DNA from: Anaerovibrio sp. RM50
GTDB taxonomy: Bacteria > Bacillota > Negativicutes > Selenomonadales > Selenomonadaceae
Length of the DNA: 54,643 bases
Reading direction: 5' to 3'
NCBI RefSeq assembly: GCF_000622005.1
Contig: NZ_JHWV01000017.1
Span: forward strand, 1-54,643
A model generated the notes under the pieces. The model was not told the origin of the DNA, did no database searches, and saw only the letters and a program-made list of their open reading frames with translations. Shown piece after piece: positions 18,584 through 27,991 of this stretch. The position numbers were made by a program, and so were the translations under genes. Within the stretch, counting starts at the first letter, position 1, and the number at the start of each line of letters is the position of its first letter.

Positions 18584-21151
18584 ATGGAACAGGAAAAATA
18601 CACTCAGAGAGTTTTAAATACCTTACAGTCCGCACAGCAGAATGCGGCACTTCGCTATCATCAGGAAATCACATCACTTCATGTGCTCATGGCACTGGCC
18701 CAGGAGCCGGAGGGACTTCTTGGAACTATTTTTCAGGAGTCCAATGTGGATACCAGAATGCTGCAGGCCAGCGTTGAGGAACAGTTAAAGAAGATTCCAA
18801 GTGTCAAGGGACAGGACCGTCTGACCATGAGCATTGAGCTGGGCCGTGTTATGGCCAAGGCTGAACAGCTGGCCGGGAAGATGGGTGACTCCTATATCAG
18901 CACTGAACATCTGTTGCTGGCCATCTGTGAGGACGGCGGTGATGAGGCCAGGGAAATTTGCAAAAGCTTCGGTCTCACCAGTGGCAAGGTGAAGGATTCC
19001 ATCAAGAAGAACAGAAAACAGAATGTTAATTCCACCAATCCAGAGGAAAGCTATCAGGCCCTGGAAAAGTATGGCCGTGATTTGACCCAGGTGGCACGTC
19101 AGGGCAAGCTGGACCCGGTTATTGGCCGTGACGAGGAGATTCGCAGAACCATTGAAATTTTGTCCCGCCGTACCAAAAACAATCCTGTGCTTATTGGTGA
19201 GCCAGGTGTGGGTAAAACCGCTATCGTTGAAGGATTGGCCCGCCGCATTGTGGCAGGGGATGTGCCGGAATCCTTAAAGAGTAAGACATTGTACTCACTT
19301 GATATGGGGGCCCTTATAGCTGGTGCCAAGTATCGTGGCGAGTTTGAGGAGCGTTTAAAGGCTGTACTTAATGAAGTCGTAAAATCCGACGGTCAGATAC
19401 TGCTCTTTATTGATGAGGTTCATACCGTTGTGGGTGCCGGTGCTTCCGAGGGCTCCATGGATGCGGGCAATCTGCTGAAGCCTATGATGGCCCGTGGGGA
19501 GCTTAGATGTATTGGTGCCACCACTTTAAATGAATACCGTAAGTACATTGAAAAGGATACTGCCCTGGAGAGACGTTTCCAGCCTGTTATGGTGGGTGAG
19601 CCAAGTGTGGAGGATACCATTTCCATTCTCCGCGGCTTGAAGGAACGCTATGAGGTTCATCACGGCGTAAGAATTCGTGATGCGGCCCTGGTTTCTGCAG
19701 CTGTCCTTTCCGACAGATATATTTCTGACCGCTTCCTTCCGGACAAGGCCATTGATCTGGTGGACGAGGCTGCAGCCAAGCTCCGTACGGAAATTGAGTC
19801 CATGCCGGCACCTCTTGATGAGGTTCGCCGTAAGATTTTACAGCTGGAAATTGAAGAACAGGCCCTTCAGAAGGAAACAGATGAGGCTGGCAAGGAAAAG
19901 CTGGCAGCCATTCAGAAGGAAAAGGCACAGCTTCAGCAGGAGCAGGAGGCTTTGCAGGAGGAATGGGATTCTGAGCATCAGGCCATTCTCCGTATTCGCG
20001 GTATAAAAAAGGAAATGGATGCTGTACGCAGCCAGATGGAAGCGGCAGAGCGTGATTATGATCTTAACCGCCTTTCCGAGCTTAAATATGGCAAGCTGCC
20101 GGAACTGGAAAAGCAGCTTAAGGAGCAGGAGGAGGAAATGGCGGCCAAGGCCGGCGATGAACAGCTCCTCAAGGAAGAAGTTGGTGAGGAAGATATTGCC
20201 AAGGTTGTCAGTCGTTGGACTGGTATTCCTGTAACCAAGATGATGACCGGTGAACGGGAGAAGCTGATACATCTGGAGGACAACCTTCATCAGCGTGTCA
20301 TCGGCCAGGATGAGGCAGTAACAGTGGTAAGCGAGGCTATTCTTCGGGCCCGTGCCGGCATCAAGGCTCCGGACAGGCCAATTGGTTCCTTTATTTTCCT
20401 TGGTCCTACAGGTGTGGGCAAGACCGAGCTGGCCAAGACATTGGCGGAATCTCTCTTTGATTCCGAGCGCAGCATGATTCGCATTGATATGAGTGAGTAC
20501 ATGGAGAAGCATTCCGTGGCCCGTCTTATCGGTGCGCCTCCGGGCTATGTGGGCTATGAGGAAGGCGGACAGCTTACTGAGGCAGTACGGCGTCAGCCAT
20601 ACAGCGTAATTTTGCTGGATGAAATCGAGAAGGCTCACCGTGATGTATTCAATGTTTTGCTGCAGATTCTGGATGACGGTCGTCTTACTGATGGCAAGGG
20701 ACGTGTGGTAAACTTCAAGAATACCGTTATAATTATGACTTCCAATCTGGGCTCCCACGAAATCCTTAATAAGGATTATGATGAGGCTGAGGCGGCTGTA
20801 AAGGAAATACTTAAGGACTATTTCCGTCCTGAGTTCCTCAACCGTGTGGACGATATTGTGGTATTCAAATCCCTGGCCAAGGAGCAGGTAAGGGAGATTG
20901 CAGATCTGATGCTGAAGAATCTCAACGAACGCGTAAGCAAGCAGGTTAAGATTACCCTCAGCTGGGATGATGATGTGTTGCAGTACCTTTCCGATGAGGG
21001 CTATGAGCCAAACTTTGGTGCCCGTCCTCTCCGTCGGCTGCTGACCCGTGTAGTGGAAACAGAGCTTTCCAAGGCCATCATCAGAGGTGATGTGGCCGAA
21101 GGCGACAATGTAGCCATGAGGGTGACAGATGGACATATTTCCTTTAAATAA
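18584..21151 (+). CDS. clpB: Disaggregase chaperone ClpB
   Basis: Hsp100 AAA+ protein, 855 aa, that threads aggregated proteins with DnaK help. Order: N-domain (1-145, [19 protein letters not shown]), first AAA+ module with Walker A GEPGVGKT near 206, a coiled-coil middle domain (about 400-520) that separates ClpB from ClpC, and a second AAA+ module with GPTGVGKT near 607. Strong site GGAGGGAG. Monocistronic, with a heat-shock-type operator overlapping its promoter and a terminator after it. Confidence 0.98.
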   Translation: MEQEKYTQRVLNTLQSAQQNAALRYHQEITSLHVLMALAQEPEGLLGTIFQESNVDTRMLQASVEEQLKKIPSVKGQDRLTMSIELGRVMAKAEQLAGKMGDSYISTEHLLLAICEDGGDEAREICKSFGLTSGKVKDSIKKNRKQNVNSTNPEESYQALEKYGRDLTQVARQGKLDPVIGRDEEIRRTIEILSRRTKNNPVLIGEPGVGKTAIVEGLARRIVAGDVPESLKSKTLYSLDMGALIAGAKYRGEFEERLKAVLNEVVKSDGQILLFIDEVHTVVGAGASEGSMDAGNLLKPMMARGELRCIGATTLNEYRKYIEKDTALERRFQPVMVGEPSVEDTISILRGLKERYEVHHGVRIRDAALVSAAVLSDRYISDRFLPDKAIDLVDEAAAKLRTEIESMPAPLDEVRRKILQLEIEEQALQKETDEAGKEKLAAIQKEKAQLQQEQEALQEEWDSEHQAILRIRGIKKEMDAVRSQMEAAERDYDLNRLSELKYGKLPELEKQLKEQEEEMAAKAGDEQLLKEEVGEEDIAKVVSRWTGIPVTKMMTGEREKLIHLEDNLHQRVIGQDEAVTVVSEAILRARAGIKAPDRPIGSFIFLGPTGVGKTELAKTLAESLFDSERSMIRIDMSEYMEKHSVARLIGAPPGYVGYEEGGQLTEAVRRQPYSVILLDEIEKAHRDVFNVLLQILDDGRLTDGKGRVVNFKNTVIIMTSNLGSHEILNKDYDEAEAAVKEILKDYFRPEFLNRVDDIVVFKSLAKEQVREIADLMLKNLNERVSKQVKITLSWDDDVLQYLSDEGYEPNFGARPLRRLLTRVVETELSKAIIRGDVAEGDNVAMRVTDGHISFK

Positions 21152-21189
21152 GGGAGTTTACAATATAATTATTGCAATTTAACAAACAA

Positions 21190-21236
21190 ATGGGCATTTG
21201 CAGAGGACAAAACCTTTACAAATGCCCATATTTTTT
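21190..21236 (+). terminator. clpB terminator
   Basis: A perfect 11-bp stem (21190-21200 with 21219-21229), then six Ts. Confidence 0.92.
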
Positions 21237-21246
21237 ATGGAATTGC

Positions 21247-21275
21247 TTGAAAAACACTTATGGGTGTGATATATT
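21247..21275 (+). promoter_or_regulatory. leuA leader promoter
   Basis: TTGAAA (21247-21252), 17 nt, TATATT (21270-21275), just upstream of the T-box leader. Confidence 0.5.
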
Positions 21276-21294
21276 TAACGAGTAAGTAAATATA

Positions 21295-21582
21295 AGAATG
21301 TGTTGATGAGGAATAGTAGCATCAGGAAGTCTTCCAGAGAGCTGTCGTCAGGTGCGAGACAGCAGACGAGCTTTTGTGAACTGGCCTTTGAACAGCCAGC
21401 TGAATTCGTTCCAATGCACTGGGGATGATAGTAGGTGACGCCGGGACTGACCGTTATATCAGGAGAATATGAAGTCATGGGATATGACCGTATTCGGTGA
21501 GTGTGTGCCTTTACGGGCGCGAAATTGAGTGGTACCGCGAAAGTCAGTCTTTCGTCTCTTTGGAGATGAAGGGCTTTTTTAT
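21295..21582 (+). promoter_or_regulatory. T-box riboswitch (leucine) for leuA
   Basis: Contains a T-box sequence GAGTGGTACCGCG (21527-21539), whose TGGT pairs with the ACCA end of uncharged tRNA, followed by a terminator stem (21546-21558 with 21563-21575) and six Ts. Stem I has AGTAG (21316-21320), the AGAGAG distal bulge and a GTGAA before a candidate specifier CTG (21381-21383), a leucine codon. Uncharged tRNA-Leu would favour the antiterminator and switch on leuA. The specifier assignment relies partly on the gene downstream; the T-box and terminator are plain. Confidence 0.88.
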
Positions 21583-21592
21583 TGCAAGCTGG

Positions 21593-21640
21593 CCTCATCC
21601 GTCACGCTTCGCGTGCCACCTTCCCCATAGGGGAAGGCAA
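21593..21640. repeat. Intergenic palindromic repeat, copy 2
   Basis: Same architecture as the copy at 8045-8092: CCTCATCC, a short stem (CACGC/GCGTG), then CCTTCCCC/GGGGAAGG (21619-21626 with 21630-21637) and AAT. It is placed between the T-box terminator and the leuA ribosome site. Confidence 0.8.
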
Positions 21641-21659
21641 TACAACATAGGGGGAGAAT

Positions 21660-23333
21660 ATGATGAAGAATTTTACAAAATATTCCAAGGGGTATTATAT
21701 GCCACCAAAGCCAGATATGAGCTGGATGTACAAGGAGCATCCTGAAAAGGCACCTAAATGGTGTTCCGTTGATCTTCGCGATGGTAACCAGGCCCTGATT
21801 ATCCCTATGAGCCTGGATGAAAAAATAGAGTTCTTCAAGATGCTGGTGGAGGTTGGTTTCAAGGAAATTGAAGTGGGCTTTCCTGCTGCCTCTGAGACAG
21901 AATACACTTTCCTTCGCCGTCTGGTGGAGGACAATCTCATTCCTGATGATGTTACAGTACAGGTGCTGACCCAGGCCCGTGAGCATATTATCAAGAAAAC
22001 CTTTGAGGCTCTGGAGGGAGTAAAGAACGCCATCGTTCACGTTTATAATTCCACCTCTGTGGCCCAGCGTCAGCAGGTATTCAGAATGTCCAAGGAGGAA
22101 ATCAAGCAGATTGCCGTGGATGGTGCCAAGCTTTTAAAGCAGCTCACTGAGGAGGCAGGGGCAGATTATCGTTTTGAGTATTCCCCTGAAAGCTTCACGG
22201 GGACTGAGCCGGAGTATGCTTTGGAAGTATGTAATGCAGTGTTGGATGTGTGGCAGCCAACTCCTGACCACAAGGCCATTATAAATATCCCGGTAACTGT
22301 GGAAATGTCAATGCCCCATGTGTATGCCATGCAGGTGGCATATATTTCCCAGAATCTTAAGTACCGCGATGCAGTTGAGCTTTCCCTGCACCCACATAAT
22401 GACAGGGGCTGCGGCGTAGCTGATACAGAGCTGGGTCTGCTGGCCGGGGCTGACCGGGTTGAGGGAACTCTCTTTGGAAACGGCGAGCGTACGGGTAATG
22501 TGGATATTGTTACCCTTGCCATGAATATGTTTGTTTTGGGGGTTGATCCGGAGCTGGATTTCACCGATATGCCAAAGCTGGTGGATCTCTATGAGAAGGT
22601 TACCCGTATGCAGGTACCTCCTCGCCAGCCTTACGCCGGTGCTCTGGTGTTTGCTGCTTTCTCAGGCTCCCATCAGGATGCCATTGCCAAGGGCATGAAA
22701 TGGCGTGATGAAAAGGACCCTGACCATTGGACTACTCCATATCTGCCTATTGATCCCCATGATGTGGGCCGTGAATATGATGGTGATGTTATCCGTATCA
22801 ACAGCCAGTCCGGCAAGGGCGGCGTGGCCTTCATTATGGAGCAGAAATACGGCATTACTATGCCAAAGAAAATGCGCGAGGACTTCGGTTATTGCGTAAA
22901 GAGTGTATCTGATCACAAGCATAAGGAGCTTATGCCGGATGAAATCTATCAGATTTTCCATGATAATTATGTAAATGTGGAAACTCCGTACAAGTTAATA
23001 GACTTTACCTTAAGGAAGGATGTGGACGGCAGCCGCTGCGGCGTTGTGGATCTGGAAATTGATGGGAAGATGGTAACCTTCAATGCCCGGGGCAACGGCC
23101 GTCTGGATGCAGTGTCCAACGCTATTCAGGAGAATACGGATATTAAGTACACTGACCTTACCTATAGTGAGCACGCTCTGGAAATTGGTGCAAATTCCCG
23201 TGCTATGGCCTATATTGGCATAACTGGAACTGATGGCAAGATGACCTGGGGTGCCGGAATGGATACAGATATTATCACCGCCTCTATTATGGCTCTCTTT
23301 AGTGCCATAAACAGAATGAAGGCTGGAAAATAA
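21660..23333 (+). CDS. leuA: 2-isopropylmalate synthase
   Basis: First step of leucine synthesis: acetyl-CoA plus 2-oxoisovalerate gives 2-isopropylmalate. 557 aa, the long LeuA form with the N-terminal extension PPKPDMSWMYKEHPEKAP. The metal-binding Asp sits in DLRDGNQAL, HPHNDRG carries the metal histidines, and GNGERTGN is typical. The C-terminal part (about 430-557) is the leucine-sensing regulatory domain. GGGGGAG precedes the start (ATG 21660 or 21663). Transcription is controlled by the leucine T-box. Confidence 0.95.
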   Translation: MMKNFTKYSKGYYMPPKPDMSWMYKEHPEKAPKWCSVDLRDGNQALIIPMSLDEKIEFFKMLVEVGFKEIEVGFPAASETEYTFLRRLVEDNLIPDDVTVQVLTQAREHIIKKTFEALEGVKNAIVHVYNSTSVAQRQQVFRMSKEEIKQIAVDGAKLLKQLTEEAGADYRFEYSPESFTGTEPEYALEVCNAVLDVWQPTPDHKAIINIPVTVEMSMPHVYAMQVAYISQNLKYRDAVELSLHPHNDRGCGVADTELGLLAGADRVEGTLFGNGERTGNVDIVTLAMNMFVLGVDPELDFTDMPKLVDLYEKVTRMQVPPRQPYAGALVFAAFSGSHQDAIAKGMKWRDEKDPDHWTTPYLPIDPHDVGREYDGDVIRINSQSGKGGVAFIMEQKYGITMPKKMREDFGYCVKSVSDHKHKELMPDEIYQIFHDNYVNVETPYKLIDFTLRKDVDGSRCGVVDLEIDGKMVTFNARGNGRLDAVSNAIQENTDIKYTDLTYSEHALEIGANSRAMAYIGITGTDGKMTWGAGMDTDIITASIMALFSAINRMKAGK

Positions 23334-23373
23334 TAAAAATTATGTTAGAATAACATAGTGAAGTTCAAGACAA

Positions 23374-23399
23374 AGGGCTTGCAGCAGCGAGCCCTTTTT
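23374..23399 (+). terminator. leuA terminator
   Basis: A 9-bp stem (23374-23382 with 23387-23395) with an AGCA loop and five Ts, ending only 20 nt before dtd. dtd may rely on read-through or an internal promoter. Confidence 0.8.
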
Positions 23400-23418
23400 G
23401 CGTGATATGGAGGAAAAA

Positions 23419-23868
23419 ATGAGAGCTGTTGTTACCCGAGTTAATTCTGCTTCCGTGGAAATTGACGGCAAGATTCACGGAGCTATAGATAAAGGCTTTT
23501 TGGTGCTTTTGGGGATTGCCCCGGAGGACACTGAGGAGGACACGGAGGTTTTGGCGGAGAAAATCTGCAATTGCCGCATTTTCCCGGATGAAGATGATAA
23601 GATGAACCTTAATCTGGAGGCGGTTGGGGGAAGCCTTTTGGTGGTGTCCCAGTTTACCCTTTATGCTGATGTGAAAAAACGTCGTCCCAGCTTTTCCGGT
23701 GCCGGCAAGCCGGATATGGCTATTCCTCTCTATGAGAAGTTCATGGCTGTTTGCCGGGAGAAGGGCTTTAGAGTAGAGCATGGTGAATTTGGTGCCATGA
23801 TGAAGGTTACTTCGGAAAATGATGGGCCTGTAACCCTGTTGTTTGATACTGCCGAATGGCGCAAGTAA
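23419..23868 (+). CDS. dtd: D-aminoacyl-tRNA deacylase
   Basis: Removes D-amino acids and glycine wrongly attached to tRNA; 149 aa. Starts MRAVVTRVNSASVEIDGK. Active-site signature SQFTLYAD near residues 78-85; the cross-subunit Gly-cisPro motif is present as GPVTLLFDT near the C-terminus. GGAGG lies 6 nt before ATG 23419. Confidence 0.95.
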   Translation: MRAVVTRVNSASVEIDGKIHGAIDKGFLVLLGIAPEDTEEDTEVLAEKICNCRIFPDEDDKMNLNLEAVGGSLLVVSQFTLYADVKKRRPSFSGAGKPDMAIPLYEKFMAVCREKGFRVEHGEFGAMMKVTSENDGPVTLLFDTAEWRK

Positions 23869-24022
23869 CATGGTAAATTACTAAAGCGTTAAAGCTACCC
23901 TTCCTTGACACTATTTGTGTATTTAAGTAAAATATAATAGTATGGCTGGGTAAAACATTCCAGTCAACAAATAATGATAATTAATGCTTAGAGAGGCTTA
24001 ATAATTAGTAGGGAGGTGTGTT

Positions 24023-25561
24023 ATTATCATTGAAATAGTTGGAGCAGCTGTTGTTGCCCTGTTAGTGGGCGGCTTTGGCGGATATATGATGCGCAAGCAA
24101 GCAGCCGAGCAGCAGATTGGTTCTGCTGAGGAAGAAGCAAAGCGTATCGTTCGTGATGCTGAGGAAAAAGGTGAAGCAGCGAAGAAGATGAAGCTGCTGG
24201 AGGCAAAGGAGGATGTCCATCGTCTTCGTCAGGAGCTGGATAAGGATACTCGTGAGCGCCGCTCCGAGATTCAGCGCCATGAGCGCCGTATAGTTCAGAA
24301 GGAAGAAAATCTTGATCGCAAGATTGACGCTCTGGAAAAGAAGGAGGAGAACCTTGCTTCCAGAGAGGCCAAGCTGGAAAAGAGCCAGGCTGAGATTACG
24401 GAGCTGCATGAAAAACAGAAGGAAGAGCTGGAGCGTATTTCCGGTCTTTCTCCAGAAGAGGCCAAGAACATGCTGTTGGCAGAGGTAGAGGAAGAGCTGA
24501 AGCATGAAAAGGCCATCATGATTAAGGAATATGAGCAGCAGACCAAGGACGAGGCTGAAAAGAAGGCAAGAAATATTATTTCTTTGGCAATTCAGCGTTG
24601 TGCTGCTGATCATGTTGCAGAGACTACAGTTTCTGTAGTAGCTCTGCCAAATGATGAAATGAAGGGCCGTATCATCGGTCGTGAGGGCCGTAACATTCGC
24701 GCTCTTGAAACCATGACTGGTATTGACCTGATTATTGATGATACCCCAGAGGCAGTTATCCTTTCCGGTTTTGATCCGGTTCGCCGTGAGGTGGCCCGCA
24801 TCGCACTGGAGAAGCTCATTACCGATGGTCGTATCCATCCAGCAAGAATTGAGGAAATGGTTGACAAGGCCCGCCGTGAGGTGGAGCAGCGTATTAAGGA
24901 AGCCGGCGAGCAGGCAACCTTTGATACTGGTGTTCATGGTCTGCATCCAGAGATGATTAAGCTGCTGGGGCGTCTGAGATATCGTACAAGCTATGGCCAG
25001 AATGTGCTGAATCATTCTGTGGAAGTTTCCCATTTGGCTGGTATGATGGCCGCAGAGCTGGGCGTAGACGTTATGCTGGCAAAGCGTGCCGGTCTTATCC
25101 ATGATATTGGTAAGTCAATCGACAACGAGGTTGAGGGTACTCATGTTACTATTGGTGCTGATATTGCCAAGAAGTACAGAGAATCCAAGAATGTTATTAA
25201 TGCCATCGCCGCTCACCATGGCGACGAGGAGCCTATGACTGTTGAGGCAGTTCTGGTGGCAGCAGCGGACGCTGTTTCTGCAGCCCGTCCTGGTGCCCGC
25301 CGTGAGAGCCTTGAAACCTATCTTAAGCGTCTTACCCGTCTCGAGGAAATCGCCGAGTCCTTCAATGGCGTTGAGCGTTGCTTCGCCATTCAGGCAGGCC
25401 GCGAAATCCGCGTAATGGTTAAGCCAGACAAGGTTGATGATGTGGAAGCAGTTGCACTTGCTCATGATATCGTTAAGAAGATTGAGGCTGAGCTTGAATA
25501 TCCAGGCCAAATCAAGGCAACCATTATCCGCGAAACCCGCGTAGTAGATTACGCAAAATAA
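24023..25561 (+). CDS. rny: Ribonuclease Y, probable AUU start
   Basis: Membrane-anchored endoribonuclease that starts mRNA decay in Firmicutes. About 512 aa: N-terminal membrane helix ([19 protein letters not shown]), a long charged coiled coil (30-190), a KH domain with [15 protein letters not shown], and an HD domain with [10 protein letters not shown] near 360. No ATG, GTG or TTG lies in frame between the stop at 24002-24004 and GTG 24065. That GTG would delete the anchor and has no ribosome site. GGGAGG at 24011-24016 fits ATT 24023, so a non-AUG start is inferred. A terminator follows. Confidence 0.9.
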   Translation: MIIEIVGAAVVALLVGGFGGYMMRKQAAEQQIGSAEEEAKRIVRDAEEKGEAAKKMKLLEAKEDVHRLRQELDKDTRERRSEIQRHERRIVQKEENLDRKIDALEKKEENLASREAKLEKSQAEITELHEKQKEELERISGLSPEEAKNMLLAEVEEELKHEKAIMIKEYEQQTKDEAEKKARNIISLAIQRCAADHVAETTVSVVALPNDEMKGRIIGREGRNIRALETMTGIDLIIDDTPEAVILSGFDPVRREVARIALEKLITDGRIHPARIEEMVDKARREVEQRIKEAGEQATFDTGVHGLHPEMIKLLGRLRYRTSYGQNVLNHSVEVSHLAGMMAAELGVDVMLAKRAGLIHDIGKSIDNEVEGTHVTIGADIAKKYRESKNVINAIAAHHGDEEPMTVEAVLVAAADAVSAARPGARRESLETYLKRLTRLEEIAESFNGVERCFAIQAGREIRVMVKPDKVDDVEAVALAHDIVKKIEAELEYPGQIKATIIRETRVVDYAK

Positions 25562-25584
25562 TCTAAAAGAAAAAATTTTTTATA

Positions 25585-25622
25585 ATGGTCTGGTACATGA
25601 TTATGTATCAGACCATTTTTTT
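25585..25622 (+). terminator. rny terminator
   Basis: A 12-bp stem (25585-25596 with 25605-25616, one G-T pair) followed by seven Ts. Confidence 0.92.
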
Positions 25623-25657
25623 AGCCATATCATAATTGAGAAATAACTCTGATTTTA

Positions 25658-25714
25658 TGGTATAATATAAGAGTATTTTAAGTAAAAAATAATTGAGCCG
25701 GCGTCAGCCGGCTC
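25658..25714 (+). promoter_or_regulatory. Extended -10 promoter plus leader hairpin for the ymdB operon
   Basis: TGGTATAAT at 25658-25666 (extended -10; a TTGAGA lies 19 nt upstream). A perfect GC-rich 8-bp hairpin GAGCCGGC/GCCGGCTC follows at 25695-25714, with a loose T-rich stretch after it, possibly an attenuator. Confidence 0.55.
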
Positions 25715-25756
25715 TTTGGAGTTTTTTAAAACTGTTTTACAAAGGAGGCGGGAAAT

Positions 25757-26275
25757 ATGGATTATTCTAACGGCACTGAGAGTGAAGTGAGCATGGACAG
25801 CGTGCAGCTGGTGGCTGGGCTTCTTATTTGCTTTCCTGAATTTTCCAAGATTCGCCTGGACTCCAAGGAAAAGGCTGTTATTATGGAGATTTCCGTCAGG
25901 GAGGCTCCGGAGAAGGAAAAATTTGAAGAGGCTGAACGGCTGATTGAGGACAGCCTTACGCTTTATCATAATATTGAGCATACCAGCGGCGGAAAGCTGG
26001 GCTTTGTATATGAGAATTTTTCCCTGCAGATTTATAGGGATATTGCCAGTCTTTCCAGGGGAGAGGTTGGCCTTATTGTCAGCTTGCTGAAGGAAAAGTT
26101 TGCTGATATTATCATAACCGACGAGGTGAGAAATCCTGATGAGGACCTGATTTTCATGCAGTCGGAAATGATAGATCACCGCATCAGATTCCTTAAGGAA
26201 AACAAGATTCCCGAGTCCATGGTGGGTGTCCGTGAAGAGGGCAGGGTCATGGTTTATGACAATGATTTAATTTAA
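25757..26275 (+). CDS. Conserved-looking protein of unknown function between RNase Y and YmdB
   Basis: 172 aa, acidic, no signal peptide or membrane helix. I do not recognise the family. Visible features are a helical middle (EKFEEAERLIEDSLTLYHNI) and a basic-acidic C-terminus (MIDHRIRFLKENKIPES). GGAGGCGGG precedes the start. It lies 14 nt before ymdB and shares its promoter, so a role linked to RNase Y/YmdB is a guess from context only. Confidence 0.8.
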   Translation: MDYSNGTESEVSMDSVQLVAGLLICFPEFSKIRLDSKEKAVIMEISVREAPEKEKFEEAERLIEDSLTLYHNIEHTSGGKLGFVYENFSLQIYRDIASLSRGEVGLIVSLLKEKFADIIITDEVRNPDEDLIFMQSEMIDHRIRFLKENKIPESMVGVREEGRVMVYDNDLI

Positions 26276-26289
26276 ATGAGGGATTGCCT

Positions 26290-27066
26290 GTGAAGATTTT
26301 AATTGTTGGTGACGTGGTGGGCCGTCCCGGCCGTAAAGCCTTTAAGAAGTATACCAAGGAGCTTCGTGAAAAACATAATATAGATATTGTTATTGTTAAT
26401 GGTGAAAATTCTGCAGCGGGAAAGGGAGTAAGCCGCAAATCCCTTGATGAACTCTACGCTGCCGGGGCAGATATTGTTACTTCGGGGAATCACATTTGGG
26501 ATAAGCGGGAGGTCTATGAGGTTATTGATACTGACCCTTATCTTATCCGCCCTGCCAATTATCCTGAAGGGGCTCCCGGAAAGGGCTGGTGCCTGTATCC
26601 GTTTAAAGCAAAAAATCTGGCAGTGATTAATATGTCCGGACGTGCCTTTATGCCGGAGATGGACTGTCCGTTCCAGAAGATTGAGGATGTGCTGTCTGAA
26701 ATCGGGGATGAGGCGGATATTAAGATTCTGGATTTCCATGCTGAAACCACTTCAGAAAAGATGGCCATGGGCTTCTACCTTGATGGCCGTGTACAGGTGG
26801 TGGTGGGAACCCATACCCATATTCAGACCGCTGATGAGCGCATTTTGCCTGAGGGTACAGCATACATTACAGACCTGGGCATGGTGGGGCCATGGAATTC
26901 AGTGCTGGGTGTTAAATCCGACATAATCATCAAAAAATTTACATCATGTATGCCTGCCAGATTTGATTTGGCAGACGGTCCGGCTGTTTATTCGGCCATT
27001 GTGGTGGAAATAGATGATGCCACTAATAAACCCGTGGGCGTGGAGCGAATTCTGATTAAAGAATAA
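26290..27066 (+). CDS. ymdB: YmdB-family metallophosphodiesterase
   Basis: Calcineurin-like phosphoesterase of the TIGR00282/YmdB family, 258 aa. Metal-ligand motifs in order: GDVVGRPGR, NGENSAAGKG, GNHIWDK, DFHAETTSEK, GTHTHIQTADE. YmdB hydrolyses 2',3'-cyclic nucleotides and influences sporulation and biofilm genes in Bacillus (family knowledge). I chose GTG 26290 because GAGGG lies 7 nt upstream; a TTG two codons earlier is too close. The rny...ymdB neighbourhood is conserved in Firmicutes and suggests handling of RNA decay products. Confidence 0.93.
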   Translation: MKILIVGDVVGRPGRKAFKKYTKELREKHNIDIVIVNGENSAAGKGVSRKSLDELYAAGADIVTSGNHIWDKREVYEVIDTDPYLIRPANYPEGAPGKGWCLYPFKAKNLAVINMSGRAFMPEMDCPFQKIEDVLSEIGDEADIKILDFHAETTSEKMAMGFYLDGRVQVVVGTHTHIQTADERILPEGTAYITDLGMVGPWNSVLGVKSDIIIKKFTSCMPARFDLADGPAVYSAIVVEIDDATNKPVGVERILIKE

Positions 27067-27137
27067 GTATTTTGCAGGATATTTGGCAGTTTACTGCGAA
27101 TATATTACGCCAGAGTATATTTTTGGGGAGAAAATTC

Positions 27138-27965
27138 ATGTCTAGTGACTTACATATGCATACCACCAGTTCTGACGGTCGGTTGACTCCTGAGGAGCTG
27201 GTTGATGCGGCCAAGGCTGCGGGGCTGAATTATATAGCTATTACGGATCACGATACTGTTGATGGCATCCGTCAGCTGTATGAGGCAGACCGTTATCCCG
27301 CCAAGGGCATCAAGATTATTCCAGGCATTGAATTCAGTGCTCATCACGAGATACATGAGATTCACATTCTGGGCTATAATATTGATATTTTTGACAAGAC
27401 GCTGGCTGACAGACTCAATGATGTGGTGGAGGCCAGATGGCTGCGCTTTTCCAGCATAGTGCAGAAATTGCAGAAGCTGGAATATGATATTTCTGAGACG
27501 GATGTATTGGAAATAGCCGGTGACAGCACTTCCATCAGCCGATCTCACATTGCACAGGCGCTGATGAAAAAGGGTGCCTTTGGTTCCGTCAAGGAATGTT
27601 TCGATAAGGTGCTGGGCAAGGGGTGCCCTGCCTACGTTTCACATTTTCTGTTGGAGCCGGAGGAGATTATTGACCTTATTAAACAAAGTGGCGGTATTCC
27701 AGTTTTGGCTCATCCCAGACTGATCCATGATGATGAACTGGTGGAGGAGCTGCTGAAAAAGGGGATAGAAGGGGTTGAGGCTATTTATCCAAAGCACAGC
27801 CCTGAGGATACACAGCGCTATATAGATATGGCCAATAAATATAATCTGATGATTACCGGTGGTTCTGATTTTCACGGAATTCCTGGGCGATTGCCCGAGA
27901 ATTTGGGGGAATTCGTTATTGAGGACAGCTATGCAGCTGAGATTTATCGCGAACCAGGGATGTAG
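27138..27965 (+). CDS. PHP-domain phosphoesterase
   Basis: 275 aa. PHP metal motifs: DLHMHTTSSDG at the N-terminus, ITDHDTVDG near 40, EFSAHHEIHEIHILGY near 75-90, LAHPRLI near 195 and GSDFHG near 245. This set resembles 3',5'-nucleoside bisphosphate phosphatases (YciV/RNase AM-like). It would fit with RNase Y and YmdB as an enzyme for nucleotide by-products (inference). ATG 27138 is preceded by GGGGAG; an upstream frame extension lacks a site. Confidence 0.88.
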   Translation: MSSDLHMHTTSSDGRLTPEELVDAAKAAGLNYIAITDHDTVDGIRQLYEADRYPAKGIKIIPGIEFSAHHEIHEIHILGYNIDIFDKTLADRLNDVVEARWLRFSSIVQKLQKLEYDISETDVLEIAGDSTSISRSHIAQALMKKGAFGSVKECFDKVLGKGCPAYVSHFLLEPEEIIDLIKQSGGIPVLAHPRLIHDDELVEELLKKGIEGVEAIYPKHSPEDTQRYIDMANKYNLMITGGSDFHGIPGRLPENLGEFVIEDSYAAEIYREPGM

Positions 27966-27991
27966 AAGAGCCATTAAATAGGGGTGGTTGC

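Noticed and set aside
23905-23938. rny promoter from TTGACA and TATAAT
   Set aside because: Both boxes look good but the spacer is 22 nt, too long for a normal sigma-70 promoter; a real promoter may be near but was not assigned.
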